Positions 18,589-29,425 of a stretch of DNA of 44,779 nt are shown here, in pieces. Under the pieces are notes generated by a model. That model saw only the letters and a list, made by a program, of their open reading frames with translations. It was not told the origin of the DNA and ran no database searches. The DNA lies in assembly GCF_028698005.1 (NCBI RefSeq), contig NZ_JAQVEJ010000005.1, forward strand, positions 1 through 44,779, given 5' to 3'. A program made the position numbers and the translations under genes. Position 1 is the first letter of the stretch; each line of letters starts with the position of its first letter. The DNA is from Hydrogenophaga sp. Lineage in GTDB: Bacteria; Pseudomonadota; Gammaproteobacteria; Burkholderiales; Burkholderiaceae_C.

Positions 18589-19578
18589 TCAGGCGCGACC
18601 GACGACCTCCGGATTGAGCGGCGTCAGCGCCCGACCTTCCGTCAGGTAGGCGATCAGGTTGTCGGCCGCCAGCATGGCCATGGCCATCCGCGTGGGGAGG
18701 GTCGCGCTGGCGATGTGCGGCGTCAACACCACGTTGGGCACCGTCAGCAGGGCCGGGTTGATGCGGGGCTCGCCCTCGAACACGTCCAGGCCGGCAGCGG
18801 CAATGCGCCGCTCGCGCAGCGCGGCGACCAGCGCCTCCTCGTCGACGATGCCGCCGCGCGCGATGTTGACCAGCGTGGCGGTGGGTTTCATGCGCGCGAT
18901 CTCGGCCGCCCCCACCGTGTGGTGCACGGCTGGCGTGTAGGGCAGCACCAGCACCACGTGATCGGCCTCGGCGAACAGCGTATCGCGGTCCACGTAGCGG
19001 GCGCCGATGGCCGCCTCCTTGTCCTCGGGCAGGCGCGAGCGGTTGTGGTAGATCACCTTCATGCCGAAGCCCAGCGCGCCGCGCCGCGCGATGGCCTGGC
19101 CGATGCGCCCCATGCCCAGGATGCCCAGCGTGCTGCCATGCACCTCGGCACCGGCGAACAGGTCCAGCGACCACTCCTTCCAGTGTCCGGCACGCAGGTA
19201 ATGCTCGCTTTCGGTGATGCGTCGCGCCGTGGCCATGAGCAGCGCGAAGCCGAAGTCGGCCGTGGTCTCCGTCAGCACGTCGGGTGCGTTGGTGCCCAGC
19301 ACGCCAGCGGCTGTCATGGCGTCCAGATCAAAGTTGTTGAAACCGACCGCCAGGTTGGCGGCGATTTTCAGTTGCGGGCAGGCCGCCAGCAGCGCCGCGT
19401 CGATGCGTTCGCTGCCCGTGGTCAGTACGCCTTCCTTGCCCTGCAGGCGCTGTACCAGTTGCTGTGCCGACCAGACGGTGCCGGCCGGCGTGGTCTCCAC
19501 GTCAAAGTGCTGGCGCAGCTTGTCCACCACCTCGGGAAAGACGGTGCGAGCGATCAGGATGGAAGGGCGGGCTGGCAT
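18589..19578 (-). CDS. D-2-hydroxyacid dehydrogenase (glyoxylate/hydroxypyruvate reductase type)
   Basis: LGILGMGRIGQAIARRGALGFGMKVIYHNRS (Rossmann), NIARGGIVDEEALVAAL, PHIASAT motifs. Confidence 0.93.
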   Translation of the reverse strand: MPARPSILIARTVFPEVVDKLRQHFDVETTPAGTVWSAQQLVQRLQGKEGVLTTGSERIDAALLAACPQLKIAANLAVGFNNFDLDAMTAAGVLGTNAPDVLTETTADFGFALLMATARRITESEHYLRAGHWKEWSLDLFAGAEVHGSTLGILGMGRIGQAIARRGALGFGMKVIYHNRSRLPEDKEAAIGARYVDRDTLFAEADHVVLVLPYTPAVHHTVGAAEIARMKPTATLVNIARGGIVDEEALVAALRERRIAAAGLDVFEGEPRINPALLTVPNVVLTPHIASATLPTRMAMAMLAADNLIAYLTEGRALTPLNPEVVGRA

Positions 19579-19655
19579 GTCGGTGTCTCCGGGTAGTGGG
19601 TCTTGTTGGTCGTGTCACGAAGGGTGGCCAAGCCGGGCCATGTGCTCCAGACATT

Positions 19656-19683
19656 CCCTCCGCCGGCCTGCCGGCGGGAGGGG
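19656..19683. repeat. Strong GC-rich hairpin, possible 3' end of the antiporter transcript
   Basis: CCCTCCGCCGG-cctg-CCGGCGGGAGGG (one-nt bulge); no clear U-tract. Confidence 0.5.
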
Positions 19684-19695
19684 CTGGCCACCAGG

Positions 19696-21108
19696 TCAGA
19701 AGAACAGCCAGGTCAGCAGCACGAACAGCGGCACCAGGATGCCGATCGACCAGGCCATGTAGCCGAAGAAGCTGGGCATCTTCACGCCGCGGTCCTCGGC
19801 AATGGCCTTGACCATCAGGTTCGGCGCGTTGCCGATGTAGGTGTTGGCACCCATGAACACCGCGCCGGCCGAGATCGCCGCCAGGGTGGGCGCCAAGGTC
19901 GTCATCAGCTCCTGCGGATTGCCACCGGCGGTGTTGAAGAACACGAGGTAGGTCGGCGCGTTGTCGAGGAACGAGCTCAGCACGCCGGTCGCCCAGAAGT
20001 ACATCGCCGGGTTGGGACTGCCATCGGGATTGGTCACCGCGCGCACGATGGCACTGAACGGGCCATCCACACCCGCCTTGAGCATGGCGATCACCGGAAT
20101 GATGGTGAGGAAGATGCCCGCGAACAGCTTGGCCACCTCCTGCATCGGGCCCCAGTTGAACTGGTTGTCGGCATGCACGCTGCCGGGGGTGACCTGCAGC
20201 GACACCACGGTCACGACGATCAGGCCGATGTCGCGCACCAGGCCGGGCAGGCCGACCTCGGTGCCGGCCACGTTGAACGCCACGTCCGACTTCCAGATAC
20301 CGCTCATCAGCACCAGGCTCACGACGAACAGCAGCAGCACGAAGTTGATGCCGCCATCGAAGCCGAACGCACGGTCGTCGGGCGTCGGGTCGGTGGGCAT
20401 CACCTCGCCCTCACGCCGGTAGAGCCAGCTGTCCAGCACAAAGAAGGCCACCAGCAGGACCGCCACCATGAGCGCGGTCTCGGGCAGGATGTGCCGCAGT
20501 GTCCACGAGAACTCGATGCCCTTGAGGAAGCCCAGGAACAGCGGCGGGTCGCCCAGGGGCGTGAGCGAGCCGCCCACGTTGGACACCAGGAAGATGAAGA
20601 ACACCACCACGTGCACGACATGCTTGCGGTTGTCGTTGGCACGGATCAGCGGCCGGATCAGCAGCATCGACGCCCCCGTGGTCCCCATGAGGCTGGCAAG
20701 CACCGTGCCGATGGCCAGAATGCCCGTGTTCAGCCCCGGGCTGCCGCGCAGGTTGCCGCGGATGTAGATGCCTCCCGAGACGGTGAACAGCGCCGTCAGC
20801 AGGATGATGAAGGGGATGTACTCCGCCAGCAGCGCATGCACCACGCCCGCGCCGGCCGCACCGATCCCGTAGATGGCGGCGAAGGGCAGCAGGAAGGCCA
20901 GCGCCCAGGCCGCCGACACCTTGCCAAAATGGTGGTGCCAGAACATCGGGGCCAGCAGCGGCATGATCGCGATCGACAGCAGAATGCCCGCGAAGGGTAC
21001 ACCCCACAGGATCGACAACTGGCTGCCATCGATGTCGGCCGCCTGCGCCAGTAGGGGCATGCACCCGGCCGCGCCAAGGGTCAGACTACGGAGGTAACGG
21101 AAAGTCAT
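19696..21108 (-). CDS. NhaD-like / ArsB-NhaD superfamily sodium:proton antiporter
   Basis: MTFRYLRSLTLGAAGCMPLLAQAADIDGSQLSILWGVPFAGILLSIAIMPLLAPMFWHHHFGK...NVGGSLTPLGDPPLFLGFLKG...SSFLDNAPTYLVFFN. Confidence 0.85.
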   Translation of the reverse strand: MTFRYLRSLTLGAAGCMPLLAQAADIDGSQLSILWGVPFAGILLSIAIMPLLAPMFWHHHFGKVSAAWALAFLLPFAAIYGIGAAGAGVVHALLAEYIPFIILLTALFTVSGGIYIRGNLRGSPGLNTGILAIGTVLASLMGTTGASMLLIRPLIRANDNRKHVVHVVVFFIFLVSNVGGSLTPLGDPPLFLGFLKGIEFSWTLRHILPETALMVAVLLVAFFVLDSWLYRREGEVMPTDPTPDDRAFGFDGGINFVLLLFVVSLVLMSGIWKSDVAFNVAGTEVGLPGLVRDIGLIVVTVVSLQVTPGSVHADNQFNWGPMQEVAKLFAGIFLTIIPVIAMLKAGVDGPFSAIVRAVTNPDGSPNPAMYFWATGVLSSFLDNAPTYLVFFNTAGGNPQELMTTLAPTLAAISAGAVFMGANTYIGNAPNLMVKAIAEDRGVKMPSFFGYMAWSIGILVPLFVLLTWLFF

Positions 21109-21187
21109 GTTCTGGGGTCTCCTCCGGCGGCCGGTGCGTCGGCCGCCTTGTTGTCGATCAAGCAAACGAAACCGAGGCGCGCGCCGT

Positions 21188-21535
21188 TCACACGGCCAGC
21201 AGATCCACCTCGAACAGCAGGGTCGCGTTGGGCGGAATCACGCCACCCGCGCCGCGCGCACCATAACCCAGTTGCGGCGGAATCACCAGCCGGCGCGTGC
21301 CGCCCACGGCCATGCCCTGCACGCCCTCGTCCCAGCCCTTGATCACATGACCTGCGCCGAGCGGAAACTCGAAGGGCTGACCACGGTCCTTGCTGGAATC
21401 GAACTTGCCGCCGACCTGGCCATCCTGGTAGAGCCAGCCGGTGTAATGCACCTGCACATAGCGTCCGGCCTGCGCGACCTCGCCCTGGCCCACCACGGTG
21501 TCTTCGTACTGCAGGCCGCTGGGTGTCGTGATCAT
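21188..21535 (-). CDS. FKBP-type peptidyl-prolyl cis-trans isomerase
   Basis: MITTPSGLQYEDTVVGQGEVAQAGRYVQVHYTGWL...FPLGAGHVIKGWDEGVQGMAVGGTRRLVIPPQLGYG. Confidence 0.96.
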   Translation of the reverse strand: MITTPSGLQYEDTVVGQGEVAQAGRYVQVHYTGWLYQDGQVGGKFDSSKDRGQPFEFPLGAGHVIKGWDEGVQGMAVGGTRRLVIPPQLGYGARGAGGVIPPNATLLFEVDLLAV

Positions 21536-21688
21536 GGTTTCTCCTTGAGGTTTGAAAGGCCAAAGCACCCATTATTCCAGCAATGGCACCGTACCACGCC
21601 CGGGCCGGCATGCAGTGCCTGCCCCGATAGAATGCCCCGGAACCCACGCCGCACACGGCCCGATCCGACCAAGAAACGAAAGAACACC

Positions 21689-22159
21689 ATGAGCGTCTAC
21701 GACAAACTGTCCCAACTGGGCATCGAGCTGCCTCCCGTCGCCGTGCCGGCCGCCGCCTATGTGCCCTACGTGCAAAGCGGCAAACAGGTCTTCCTGAGCG
21801 GCCACATCGCGCGCCGCGACGGCAAGCCCTGGGTCGGCCAGCTGGGCCTGACCATGACCACCGGGGAAGGCCAGGCCGCCGCACGCGCCATCGCCATCGA
21901 CCTGCTGGGCACGCTGCACGCCGCCTGCCAGGCCGCCGGCACCGACCTCGACGGGATCAAGCGCATCGTCAAGGTGATGAGCCTGGTGAACTCGGCACCG
22001 ACCTTCACCGAGCAGCACCTGGTCACCAACGGTGCCAGCGAACTGATCGGCGAGGTCTTCGGCCCCGAGGTGGGCGCGCATGCCCGCAGCGCCTTCGGCG
22101 TCGCCCAGATTCCGCTGGGCGCCTGCGTCGAGATCGAACTGATCGCCGAACTGAAGTAA
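21689..22159 (+). CDS. RidA-family protein
   Basis: MSVYDKLSQLGIELPPVAVPAAAYVPYVQSGKQVFLSGHIARRDGKPWVGQLG...; YjgF/RidA family fold pattern. Confidence 0.92.
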   Translation: MSVYDKLSQLGIELPPVAVPAAAYVPYVQSGKQVFLSGHIARRDGKPWVGQLGLTMTTGEGQAAARAIAIDLLGTLHAACQAAGTDLDGIKRIVKVMSLVNSAPTFTEQHLVTNGASELIGEVFGPEVGAHARSAFGVAQIPLGACVEIELIAELK

Positions 22160-22172
22160 GCCAGCCCGCCCG

Positions 22173-23468
22173 TCAGAACCAGGTGTGGGCGGCATCGACG
22201 ACGCGCCAGTCGTCATCGACCACCGGCATCCAGCGCCACTTGTCGAAGGTGGTGCACGGGTGCGAGATGCCCGACGTCACCGTCTCGCCCAGTTGCGGCC
22301 ATTCTGTCGCGGGGGCTCCGGCGTCGAACCGCAGGTAGGCGTGCTGGTCGTTCAGGGCATCGATGCGCCAGTGGTCCGGCACGGCGCGCGGCAGGCCGCC
22401 GGCACCGTTCGCGCGCCACACCGGCTGCGGCAGGTCCATGTCGCTGGACACGTCGCGTTTGCCCATGCTCAACAGTGCCAGCCCCGGCTCCGGCTGGCTC
22501 TGCACGCAGGCCAGCACCTCCAGCGCCGGCTTCAGCGTCTCGCGCAACTGCAGCCGCTCGCCGACACAGCACAGGAAGCGCGCATAGCGCTGGTGGTCGT
22601 GCGTGAGGTAGCAACCCGATCGCAGCACGCCGCGCACCGGCCGCCCGATGGCCGGCAACAGGCGCTCGGCCACCAGATCGAAGATCGCCGAGCCGCCCGC
22701 GCTCAGGATGATCTCGTCCTCGCTGGCGAACCAGCCGGCAGTCACCGCCTCGCGGGCCACCACCGCCACCCGGTCCATCAGGACACCGACGGCCGCGCGG
22801 TCCCGGTCATGGTCGCAAAACGCGCTCGTGCCCTCGTAGCACTCCACGCCCGCCAACGCCAGCACCGGGCTGGCATGGATGCGCGCCGCCAGGCGCAGCG
22901 CATCCTCGTCGGTGCGGCAACCCGTGCGCTGGCCCGGCATGCCCAGCTCCAGCAGCACCTCAAACACCCCGGAAAAGCCGCTGCCCGCGGCCCAGGCTTC
23001 GATGCGCTCGACCTGGCCGACCGAATCGACGAGGAACATCGAGCGCAGCCCGGGTTGCCGCGCATGCAGCAGCGCCAGGGCTGACAGCTCCGCCGGCTGG
23101 ATCACCTGGTTGGCGATGATGAGACGCCGCACACCGTGGCGCACGCCCACCGACGCCTGGAACACGGTAGCAAAAGTGATACCCCAGGCCCCGGCGTCCA
23201 GCTGCATCTGCCACAGCTCGGGCGACATGGTGGTCTTGCCGTGGGGTGCGAGCGACAGGCCACGCTGCGCGCAGAAGTCCCGCATCCAGTACAGGTTGTG
23301 GCGCAACGCCGGCTGCCGGAGCACGGCCAGCGGCAGCGGCAGATTGCCCCGCAGCACGTTCCAGCCGGCGCGGCCCAACTGCTCGCGCGTCAGGGGCGGC
23401 TGCCCGATCGGCCAGCCCTTGAGCCAGGGTCCGAAGAAAACCTCCGCGTCGCTGTGGCTGCTGCCCAT
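22173..23468 (-). CDS. PLP-dependent amino acid deaminase / D-threonine aldolase-like (alanine racemase N-terminal domain)
   Basis: LAVLRQPALRHNLYWMRDFCAQRGLSLAPHGKTTMSPELWQMQLDAGAWGITFATVFQA: PLP-lysine HGKT motif of DSD1-like enzymes. Start trimmed to MGSSHSD. Confidence 0.85.
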   Translation of the reverse strand: MGSSHSDAEVFFGPWLKGWPIGQPPLTREQLGRAGWNVLRGNLPLPLAVLRQPALRHNLYWMRDFCAQRGLSLAPHGKTTMSPELWQMQLDAGAWGITFATVFQASVGVRHGVRRLIIANQVIQPAELSALALLHARQPGLRSMFLVDSVGQVERIEAWAAGSGFSGVFEVLLELGMPGQRTGCRTDEDALRLAARIHASPVLALAGVECYEGTSAFCDHDRDRAAVGVLMDRVAVVAREAVTAGWFASEDEIILSAGGSAIFDLVAERLLPAIGRPVRGVLRSGCYLTHDHQRYARFLCCVGERLQLRETLKPALEVLACVQSQPEPGLALLSMGKRDVSSDMDLPQPVWRANGAGGLPRAVPDHWRIDALNDQHAYLRFDAGAPATEWPQLGETVTSGISHPCTTFDKWRWMPVVDDDWRVVDAAHTWF

Positions 23469-23509
23469 CGCTGTCTCCTGCCTGTGCCGCCGCGCCACGG
23501 GTCGGCGCT

Positions 23510-23698
23510 TCAGCGGCGTTTGTTGCGTTCGCGCTCCTGCGCACGCCGTACCTGGCGGCTTTGCGAGCGCAGCGCCTGCGTGCGATCGCGCTGCGCCTGC
23601 CGGCGGCTGCGCCATCGCACGATGGTACGCGCCACGCCGAAGGTCAGCGCGAACGCGAGCGCAGCAATCAGCATGCCGGCGAGATTGCCCTCCATCAT
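23510..23698 (-). CDS. Small single-TM basic protein, hypothetical
   Basis: [62 protein letters not shown]; start overlaps the parC stop by 4 nt. Confidence 0.65.
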   Translation of the reverse strand: MMEGNLAGMLIAALAFALTFGVARTIVRWRSRRQAQRDRTQALRSQSRQVRRAQERERNKRR

Positions 23699-26043
23699 TC
23701 GACCCTTGTGATGCGGTTGGGCTTGAAGCCGAGGTCGGCCGCCTTGCCCTTGCGGGCGCGCGCCGCACGGGCGTTGTTCAGGCTGCGGATCTCCAGCGTC
23801 TCCTCGCGCGCCTTGCCACCGCGCCCGATGCCCTCGATGCGCACGCTGCGCGCGTAGGCCGCCGCGCCGGCCAGTGTGTCCTTGGCCTCCAGGTCGATGA
23901 GCATCAGCCCCCGGCCGCCCTTGTCCATCTGCTTGAGCTCGCCGATCTCGAACGTGAGGATGCGCCCACCCGTGGAGGCACAGCACACGTGCGTGGCCGG
24001 CACCGGTGGCCGGCTGCCCGAGCCGCCGCTGACCAGCGACGGCGCGCAGACCGTCTCGCCCTGGCCCAGGCTGATGAAGGTCTTGCCCGCCTTCTGGCGC
24101 GAGATCAGGTTTTCGATCCGGGCCAAAAAGCCGTAGCCGCCCGTGCCCGAGAGCAGCAGCGTGGTCTCCACCGGACCGGCAACGTAGTGCACCGGCTGCG
24201 TGCCCGATTCCAGGTCGATCAGCGTCGTGATCGGCTGGCCGTCGCCGCGCGCACCCGGCAGGCTGGCCACCGGCACGCTGTAGACCCGGCCGTTGGAGCC
24301 AAACACGATCAACACGTCCACCGTGCGGCACTCGAAGGTGCCGTACAGGCCGTCGCCGGCCTTGAAGGCAAAGCCGGCCGGATCGTGACCATGGCCCGTG
24401 CGCGCGCGCACCCAGCCCTTGCTGGAGACCACCACCGTCACGGGTTCGTCCACCACCTTGATCTCGGCAACCGCCTTCTTCTCCTCCTGGATCAGCGTGC
24501 GGCGGTCGTCGCCGAAGGTCCTGGCGTCGGCCTCGATTTCCTTGATCATCAGGCGCCGCAGCGTCGCCGGGTTGCCCAGGATGTCCTCCAGACGCCCCTG
24601 CTCCTCGCGCAGCTCCTTGAGCTCCTGCTCGATCTTGATCGCCTCCAGGCGCGCCAGCTGCCGCAGGCGGATTTCCAGGATGTCCTCGGCCTGGCGGTCA
24701 CTCAGTGCAAAGCGCTCGATCAGCGCGGCCTTGGGATCGTCGGCCTGGCGGATGATCGCGATCACCTCGTCGATGTTGAGCAGCACAAGCTGGCGGCCTT
24801 CGAGGATGTGGATGCGATCCAGCACCTTGCCCAGCCGGTGCTCGGAGCGACGCGTGATGGTGTTCTGGCGGAAGGCGATCCATTCCTCCAGCATCTGGCG
24901 CAGCGACTTCTGCGTCGGGCGCCCGTCCAGACCGACCATGGTCAGGTTGATGGGCGCGGACGTTTCCAGGCTGGTGTGTGCCAGCAGCGCCGTGATCAGT
25001 TCCTGCTGGGCGATGCGGCTGCTCTTGGGCTCGAACACCAGCCGCACCGGCGCATCCTTGCTCGATTCGTCGCGCACGCCGTCGAGCACCATGAGGATGC
25101 TGGCCTTGAGCTGGGTCTGCTCCTGTGTCAGCGCCTTCTTGCCGGACTTGACCTTGGGATTGGAGAGTTCCTCGATCTCCTCCAGCACCTTCTGGCTGCT
25201 GACACCTGGCGGCAGTTCGGTCACCACCAGTTGCCACTGGCCGCGCGCCAGGTCCTCGATCTTCCAGCGCGCGCGCACCTTCAGGCTGCCGCGACCGCTG
25301 CGGTAGGCGTCGGCGATGTCACCGGCCGGGCTGATGATCTGGCCACCCCCCGGGTAGTCCGGCCCGGGGATCAGCGCGAACAGTTCGTCGTCGCCGAGTT
25401 TCGGGTTCCTGACCAGCGCCACGCAGGCCCCGGCCACCTCGCGCAGGTTGTGGCTGGGAATCTCGGTGGCCAGGCCCACGGCGATGCCGCTGGCACCGTT
25501 GAGGAGCGTGAACGGCAGGCGTGCCGGCAGTTGCCTCGGTTCCTCGGTGGAGCCGTCGTAGTTGGGCACGAAGTCCACCGTGCCCTCGTCGATCTCGTCC
25601 AGCAGCAGGCCGGTGATTTTCGACAGGCGTGCCTCGGTGTAGCGCATGGCAGCGGCACCGTCGCCGTCACGGCTGCCGAAGTTGCCGTGGCCATCGATCA
25701 GCGGGTAACGCTGCGAGAAGTCCTGCGCCATGCGCACCAGCGCGTCGTAAGCCGCCTGGTCGCCGTGCGGATGGAAGCGCCCGAGCACATCGCCCACCAC
25801 GCGTGCGCTCTTGACCGGCTTGGCCGGCGTGTTGCGGTTGGGGCCGCTCCATCCCAGGCCCATGCGCTCCATGGCGTACAGGATGCGCCGCTGCACGGGC
25901 TTCTGGCCGTCGCAGACATCGGGCAGCGCGCGCCCCTTGACGACCGACAGCGCGTATTCGAGGTAGGCCCGCTGGGCATAGGAGGCCAGGCTGTCGTCGT
26001 CGCCGTGGCCCGCGTGCCCCAATTCAATGATCTCTGTGCTCAT
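23695..26043 (-). CDS. parC: DNA topoisomerase IV subunit A
   Basis: [42 protein letters not shown]...[24 protein letters not shown]. Confidence 0.97.
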   Translation of the reverse strand: MSTEIIELGHAGHGDDDSLASYAQRAYLEYALSVVKGRALPDVCDGQKPVQRRILYAMERMGLGWSGPNRNTPAKPVKSARVVGDVLGRFHPHGDQAAYDALVRMAQDFSQRYPLIDGHGNFGSRDGDGAAAMRYTEARLSKITGLLLDEIDEGTVDFVPNYDGSTEEPRQLPARLPFTLLNGASGIAVGLATEIPSHNLREVAGACVALVRNPKLGDDELFALIPGPDYPGGGQIISPAGDIADAYRSGRGSLKVRARWKIEDLARGQWQLVVTELPPGVSSQKVLEEIEELSNPKVKSGKKALTQEQTQLKASILMVLDGVRDESSKDAPVRLVFEPKSSRIAQQELITALLAHTSLETSAPINLTMVGLDGRPTQKSLRQMLEEWIAFRQNTITRRSEHRLGKVLDRIHILEGRQLVLLNIDEVIAIIRQADDPKAALIERFALSDRQAEDILEIRLRQLARLEAIKIEQELKELREEQGRLEDILGNPATLRRLMIKEIEADARTFGDDRRTLIQEEKKAVAEIKVVDEPVTVVVSSKGWVRARTGHGHDPAGFAFKAGDGLYGTFECRTVDVLIVFGSNGRVYSVPVASLPGARGDGQPITTLIDLESGTQPVHYVAGPVETTLLLSGTGGYGFLARIENLISRQKAGKTFISLGQGETVCAPSLVSGGSGSRPPVPATHVCCASTGGRILTFEIGELKQMDKGGRGLMLIDLEAKDTLAGAAAYARSVRIEGIGRGGKAREETLEIRSLNNARAARARKGKAADLGFKPNRITRVE

Positions 26044-26050
26044 GTTGTCC

Positions 26051-28021
26051 TCAGACGTCGATCTCCACGGAGTCGCCGTGCAGTTCCATCAGGTCGCGCC
26101 GCGCGGCCGCCTCACCCTTGCCCATGAGCTTGGCGATCAGCACTTCGGTGTCGCCGAAGCCGAGCGCGCCCAGGGTCACCGGCAGCAGGCGCCGCGTGTC
26201 GGGGTTGAGCGTCGTGTCCCACAACTGCTCGGCGCTCATCTCGCCGAGGCCCTTGAAGCGGCTGATCTGGCACTTGCCGCGCGCCACGCCGTCCTTTTCA
26301 GCCTTGTCCAGAATGGCCTGCAGCTCGCCCTCGTCGAGCGCGTACTGCTTGCTCGCGGGTTTCTTGCCGCGCGCCGGCACATCGACCCGAAACAGCGGCG
26401 GCCGGGCCACGTAGACATGGCCGGCCTCGATCAGCTTGGGGAAATGACGGAAGAACAGCGTCAGCAGCAGCACCTGGATGTGCGAGCCGTCCACATCCGC
26501 ATCCGAGAGGATACAGACCTTGCCGTAGCGCAGACCCGAGAGGTCCGGGCTGTCGTTCGGGCCGTGCGGATCGACACCGATCGCGACCGAGATGTCGTGG
26601 ATTTCCGTATTGGCAAACAGCCGGTCGCGCTCCACCTCCCAGGTGTTGAGCACCTTGCCGCGCAGCGGCAGCACCGCCTGGCACTCCTTGTCGCGCCCCA
26701 TCTTGGCGCTGCCGCCGGCGGAGTCGCCCTCCACCAGGAACAGTTCGTTGTGCGAGAGGTCGCGGCTTTCGCAGTCGGTGAGCTTGCCCGGCAGCACGGC
26801 CACGCCCGAGCCCTTGCGCTTTTCCACCTTCTGGCCGGCCCGCTGACGCGTCTGTGCCGCCTTGATCGCCAGCTCGGCCAGCCTGCGGCCGTATTCCACG
26901 TGCTGGTTCAGCCACAGCTCCAGCGCCGGCTTGACGAAGCTGGAGACGAGCCGCACGGCATCGCGCGAATTGAGCCGCTCCTTGACCTGGCCCTGGAACT
27001 GGGGGTCCAGCACCTTGGCCGAGAGCACATAGCTGGCGCGCGCAAACACGTCCTCGGGCAGCAGCTTCACGCCCTTGGGCAGCAGCGCGTGCAACTCGAT
27101 GAAGCCCTTGACCGCCTGGAACAAGCCATCGCGCAGGCCGCTGTCGTGCGTGCCACCGGCGCTGGTCGGAATCAGGTTGACATAGCTCTCGCGCACCGGC
27201 GCGCCCTCTTCCGTGAAGGCCACGCACCAGGCCGCGCCCTCGCCCTCGGCGAAGCTGTCGTCCTTGCTGTCGGCATAGCCCTCGCCCTCGAACAGGGGGA
27301 TGACGGGATCGGCCGTCAGGGTCTGGCCCAGGTAGTCGCGCAGGCCGCCCTTGTATTGCCAGGTCTGCGTCTCGCGGTTCTTTTCGTTGGCCAGCGTGAC
27401 CGAGACGCCCGGCATCAGCACCGCCTTGCTGCGCAGCAGGTGCGTCAGCTCGCCCATGGGCAGGCCGGCGGCGTCGAAATACTTCGCATCGGGCCAGACA
27501 CGCACCGTCGTGCCCTGCTTGCGATCGCCCTCGCCCAGCGGGCGGGTCAGCAGCGGCTCGACCACGTCGCCGCCAGCGAACACAATGCGGGCCACCTGGC
27601 CTTCGCGGTGACTGCTCACCTCCATGCGCGTGGACAGGGCGTTGGTCACGCTCACGCCCACACCGTGCAGGCCACCCGAGAAGCTGTAGGCGCCACCCTG
27701 ACCCTTGTCGAACTTGCCGCCGGCGTGCAGCCGTGTGAACACCAGCTCGATGACGGGCGCGTTCTCTTCCGGGTGCAACCCGAACGGGATGCCGCGGCCG
27801 TCGTCCTCGACGCTGACCGAGCCGTCGGCGTGCAGCGTGACGCGGATCTTCTTGCCAAAACCGGCCAGCGCCTCGTCGGCGGCGTTGTCGATCACCTCCT
27901 GGATGACGTGCAGCGGGTTGTCGGTGCGGGTGTACATGCCCGGCCGCTGCTTGACCGGCTCCAGGCCCTTGAGAACGCGGATCGAACCTTCGGAATATGC
28001 GGGAGGATTCAGGCTTGCCAT
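26051..28021 (-). CDS. parE: DNA topoisomerase IV subunit B
   Basis: [89 protein letters not shown]. Confidence 0.97.
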   Translation of the reverse strand: MASLNPPAYSEGSIRVLKGLEPVKQRPGMYTRTDNPLHVIQEVIDNAADEALAGFGKKIRVTLHADGSVSVEDDGRGIPFGLHPEENAPVIELVFTRLHAGGKFDKGQGGAYSFSGGLHGVGVSVTNALSTRMEVSSHREGQVARIVFAGGDVVEPLLTRPLGEGDRKQGTTVRVWPDAKYFDAAGLPMGELTHLLRSKAVLMPGVSVTLANEKNRETQTWQYKGGLRDYLGQTLTADPVIPLFEGEGYADSKDDSFAEGEGAAWCVAFTEEGAPVRESYVNLIPTSAGGTHDSGLRDGLFQAVKGFIELHALLPKGVKLLPEDVFARASYVLSAKVLDPQFQGQVKERLNSRDAVRLVSSFVKPALELWLNQHVEYGRRLAELAIKAAQTRQRAGQKVEKRKGSGVAVLPGKLTDCESRDLSHNELFLVEGDSAGGSAKMGRDKECQAVLPLRGKVLNTWEVERDRLFANTEIHDISVAIGVDPHGPNDSPDLSGLRYGKVCILSDADVDGSHIQVLLLTLFFRHFPKLIEAGHVYVARPPLFRVDVPARGKKPASKQYALDEGELQAILDKAEKDGVARGKCQISRFKGLGEMSAEQLWDTTLNPDTRRLLPVTLGALGFGDTEVLIAKLMGKGEAAARRDLMELHGDSVEIDV

Positions 28022-28189
28022 GGTCGCGGATTGTAAGCAAGCGCCGATCAAAACACTGTACGCATATCCAGAAAATCAGCACGATGAAGGGATTCATGAC
28101 CGCGGCGCATCGATAAGAACCGCAAATTTCATGCGTCCCACCCACCGGTGCAACCGGCAGGAGCGCAACAGATTGGCTACATTCGCGGG

Positions 28190-29425
28190 ATGCCTGTTTC
28201 TCCACCACCCCGTCTGTCCGCTGCCCAGGTTCTGCTGTGCGGCGCTGCCATCCTGACCCTGTCCATGGGCATCCGCCACGGTTTCGGCCTGTGGCTGCAA
28301 CCGATCACCCAGGCGCAGGGCTGGACACGCGAAAACTTCGCCTTCGCCCTGGCGGTCCAGAATTTCGCCTGGGGCCTGTTCGGCATCTTCGCCGGCATGG
28401 CCGCCGACCGCTACGGCGCGTTCAAGGTGCTGCTGGTCGGCGCCGTGGCCTACGCCCTGGGCCTGGTCGGCATGGCCACCACGACCACCCCCCTGCTGTT
28501 CGCGCTGACGGCGGGGGTGCTGATCGGCGCGGCCCAGGCCGGCACCACCTACGCGATCATCTATGGCGTCATCGGCCGGCAGATCCCGGCCGAGCGCCGC
28601 TCCTGGGCCATGGGCGTGGCGGCTGCGGCCGGCTCGTTCGGCCAGTTCCTGATGGTGCCGGTCGAGGGCTGGCTGATCACCGGTTTCGGCTGGCAGCAGG
28701 CGCTGCTGATCCTGGGGGCCTCGGCGCTGCTGATCATTCCGCTGGCGGTGTTCCTGCGCGAGCCGGGTTTTGGCGGCAGCGGCGCCACCAGCATCCACCG
28801 CGAGCAGACCATCGGCCATGCCCTGCGCGAGGCGTTCCGGTACCGCAGCTTCCAGCTGCTGATGGTGGGCTATTTCGTTTGTGGTTTCCAGGTGGTGTTC
28901 ATCGGCGTGCACATGCCCAGCTACCTCAAGGACCAGGGTCTCGCACCCCAGGTGGCCAGTTATGCGCTGGCGCTGATCGGCCTGTTCAACGTGGTCGGCA
29001 CCTATGCCGCCGGGGCCCTGGGTCAGCGCATGGCCAAGCGCCACATCCTGGCCTTCATCTACCTGGCGCGCTCCGTGGTCATCGCCCTGTTCCTGGCGGC
29101 GCCGCTCACGCCGACCAGCGTCTACGTGTTCTCGGCCATCATGGGCGTTCTGTGGCTCTCGACCGTGCCGCCCACCAATGCCGTGGTGGCGCAGATATTC
29201 GGCGTCGCCCACCTCTCGATGCTGGGTGGTTTCGTGTTCTTCAGTCACCAGATCGGCAGCTTCATGGGCGTGTGGCTGGGTGGTCTGCTCTATGACCAGA
29301 CCGGCAGCTACGACATCGTCTGGTACATCTCGATTGCGCTGGGCGTGCTGGCCGCGCTGGTGAACCTGCCGGTGCGCGAGAGCGCCATCGAGCGCGGGCC
29401 ACAGCGCGTGGAGGCCATGGCATGA
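28190..29425 (+). CDS. Major facilitator superfamily transporter (monocarboxylate/oxalate-formate type)
   Basis: MPVSPPPRLSAAQVLLCGAAILTLSMGIRHGFGLWLQPITQAQGWTRENFAFALAVQNFAWGLFGIFAGMAADRYG. Confidence 0.92.
   Translation: MPVSPPPRLSAAQVLLCGAAILTLSMGIRHGFGLWLQPITQAQGWTRENFAFALAVQNFAWGLFGIFAGMAADRYGAFKVLLVGAVAYALGLVGMATTTTPLLFALTAGVLIGAAQAGTTYAIIYGVIGRQIPAERRSWAMGVAAAAGSFGQFLMVPVEGWLITGFGWQQALLILGASALLIIPLAVFLREPGFGGSGATSIHREQTIGHALREAFRYRSFQLLMVGYFVCGFQVVFIGVHMPSYLKDQGLAPQVASYALALIGLFNVVGTYAAGALGQRMAKRHILAFIYLARSVVIALFLAAPLTPTSVYVFSAIMGVLWLSTVPPTNAVVAQIFGVAHLSMLGGFVFFSHQIGSFMGVWLGGLLYDQTGSYDIVWYISIALGVLAALVNLPVRESAIERGPQRVEAMA

Noticed and set aside
22879-26127. 1082-aa plus-strand ORF opposite parC and the PLP gene
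   Set aside because: Antisense open frame typical of very GC-rich DNA; the translation is His/Arg/Gln-rich with no family features, and the minus strand encodes clear ParC.
26027-28036. 669-aa plus-strand ORF opposite parE
   Set aside because: Shadow ORF produced by GC-biased third positions; no recognisable domain.
26298-28208. 636-aa minus-strand ORF in a second frame over parE
   Set aside because: Alternative-frame translation of parE with Arg/Ala/Gly bias; the ParE frame carries all motifs.
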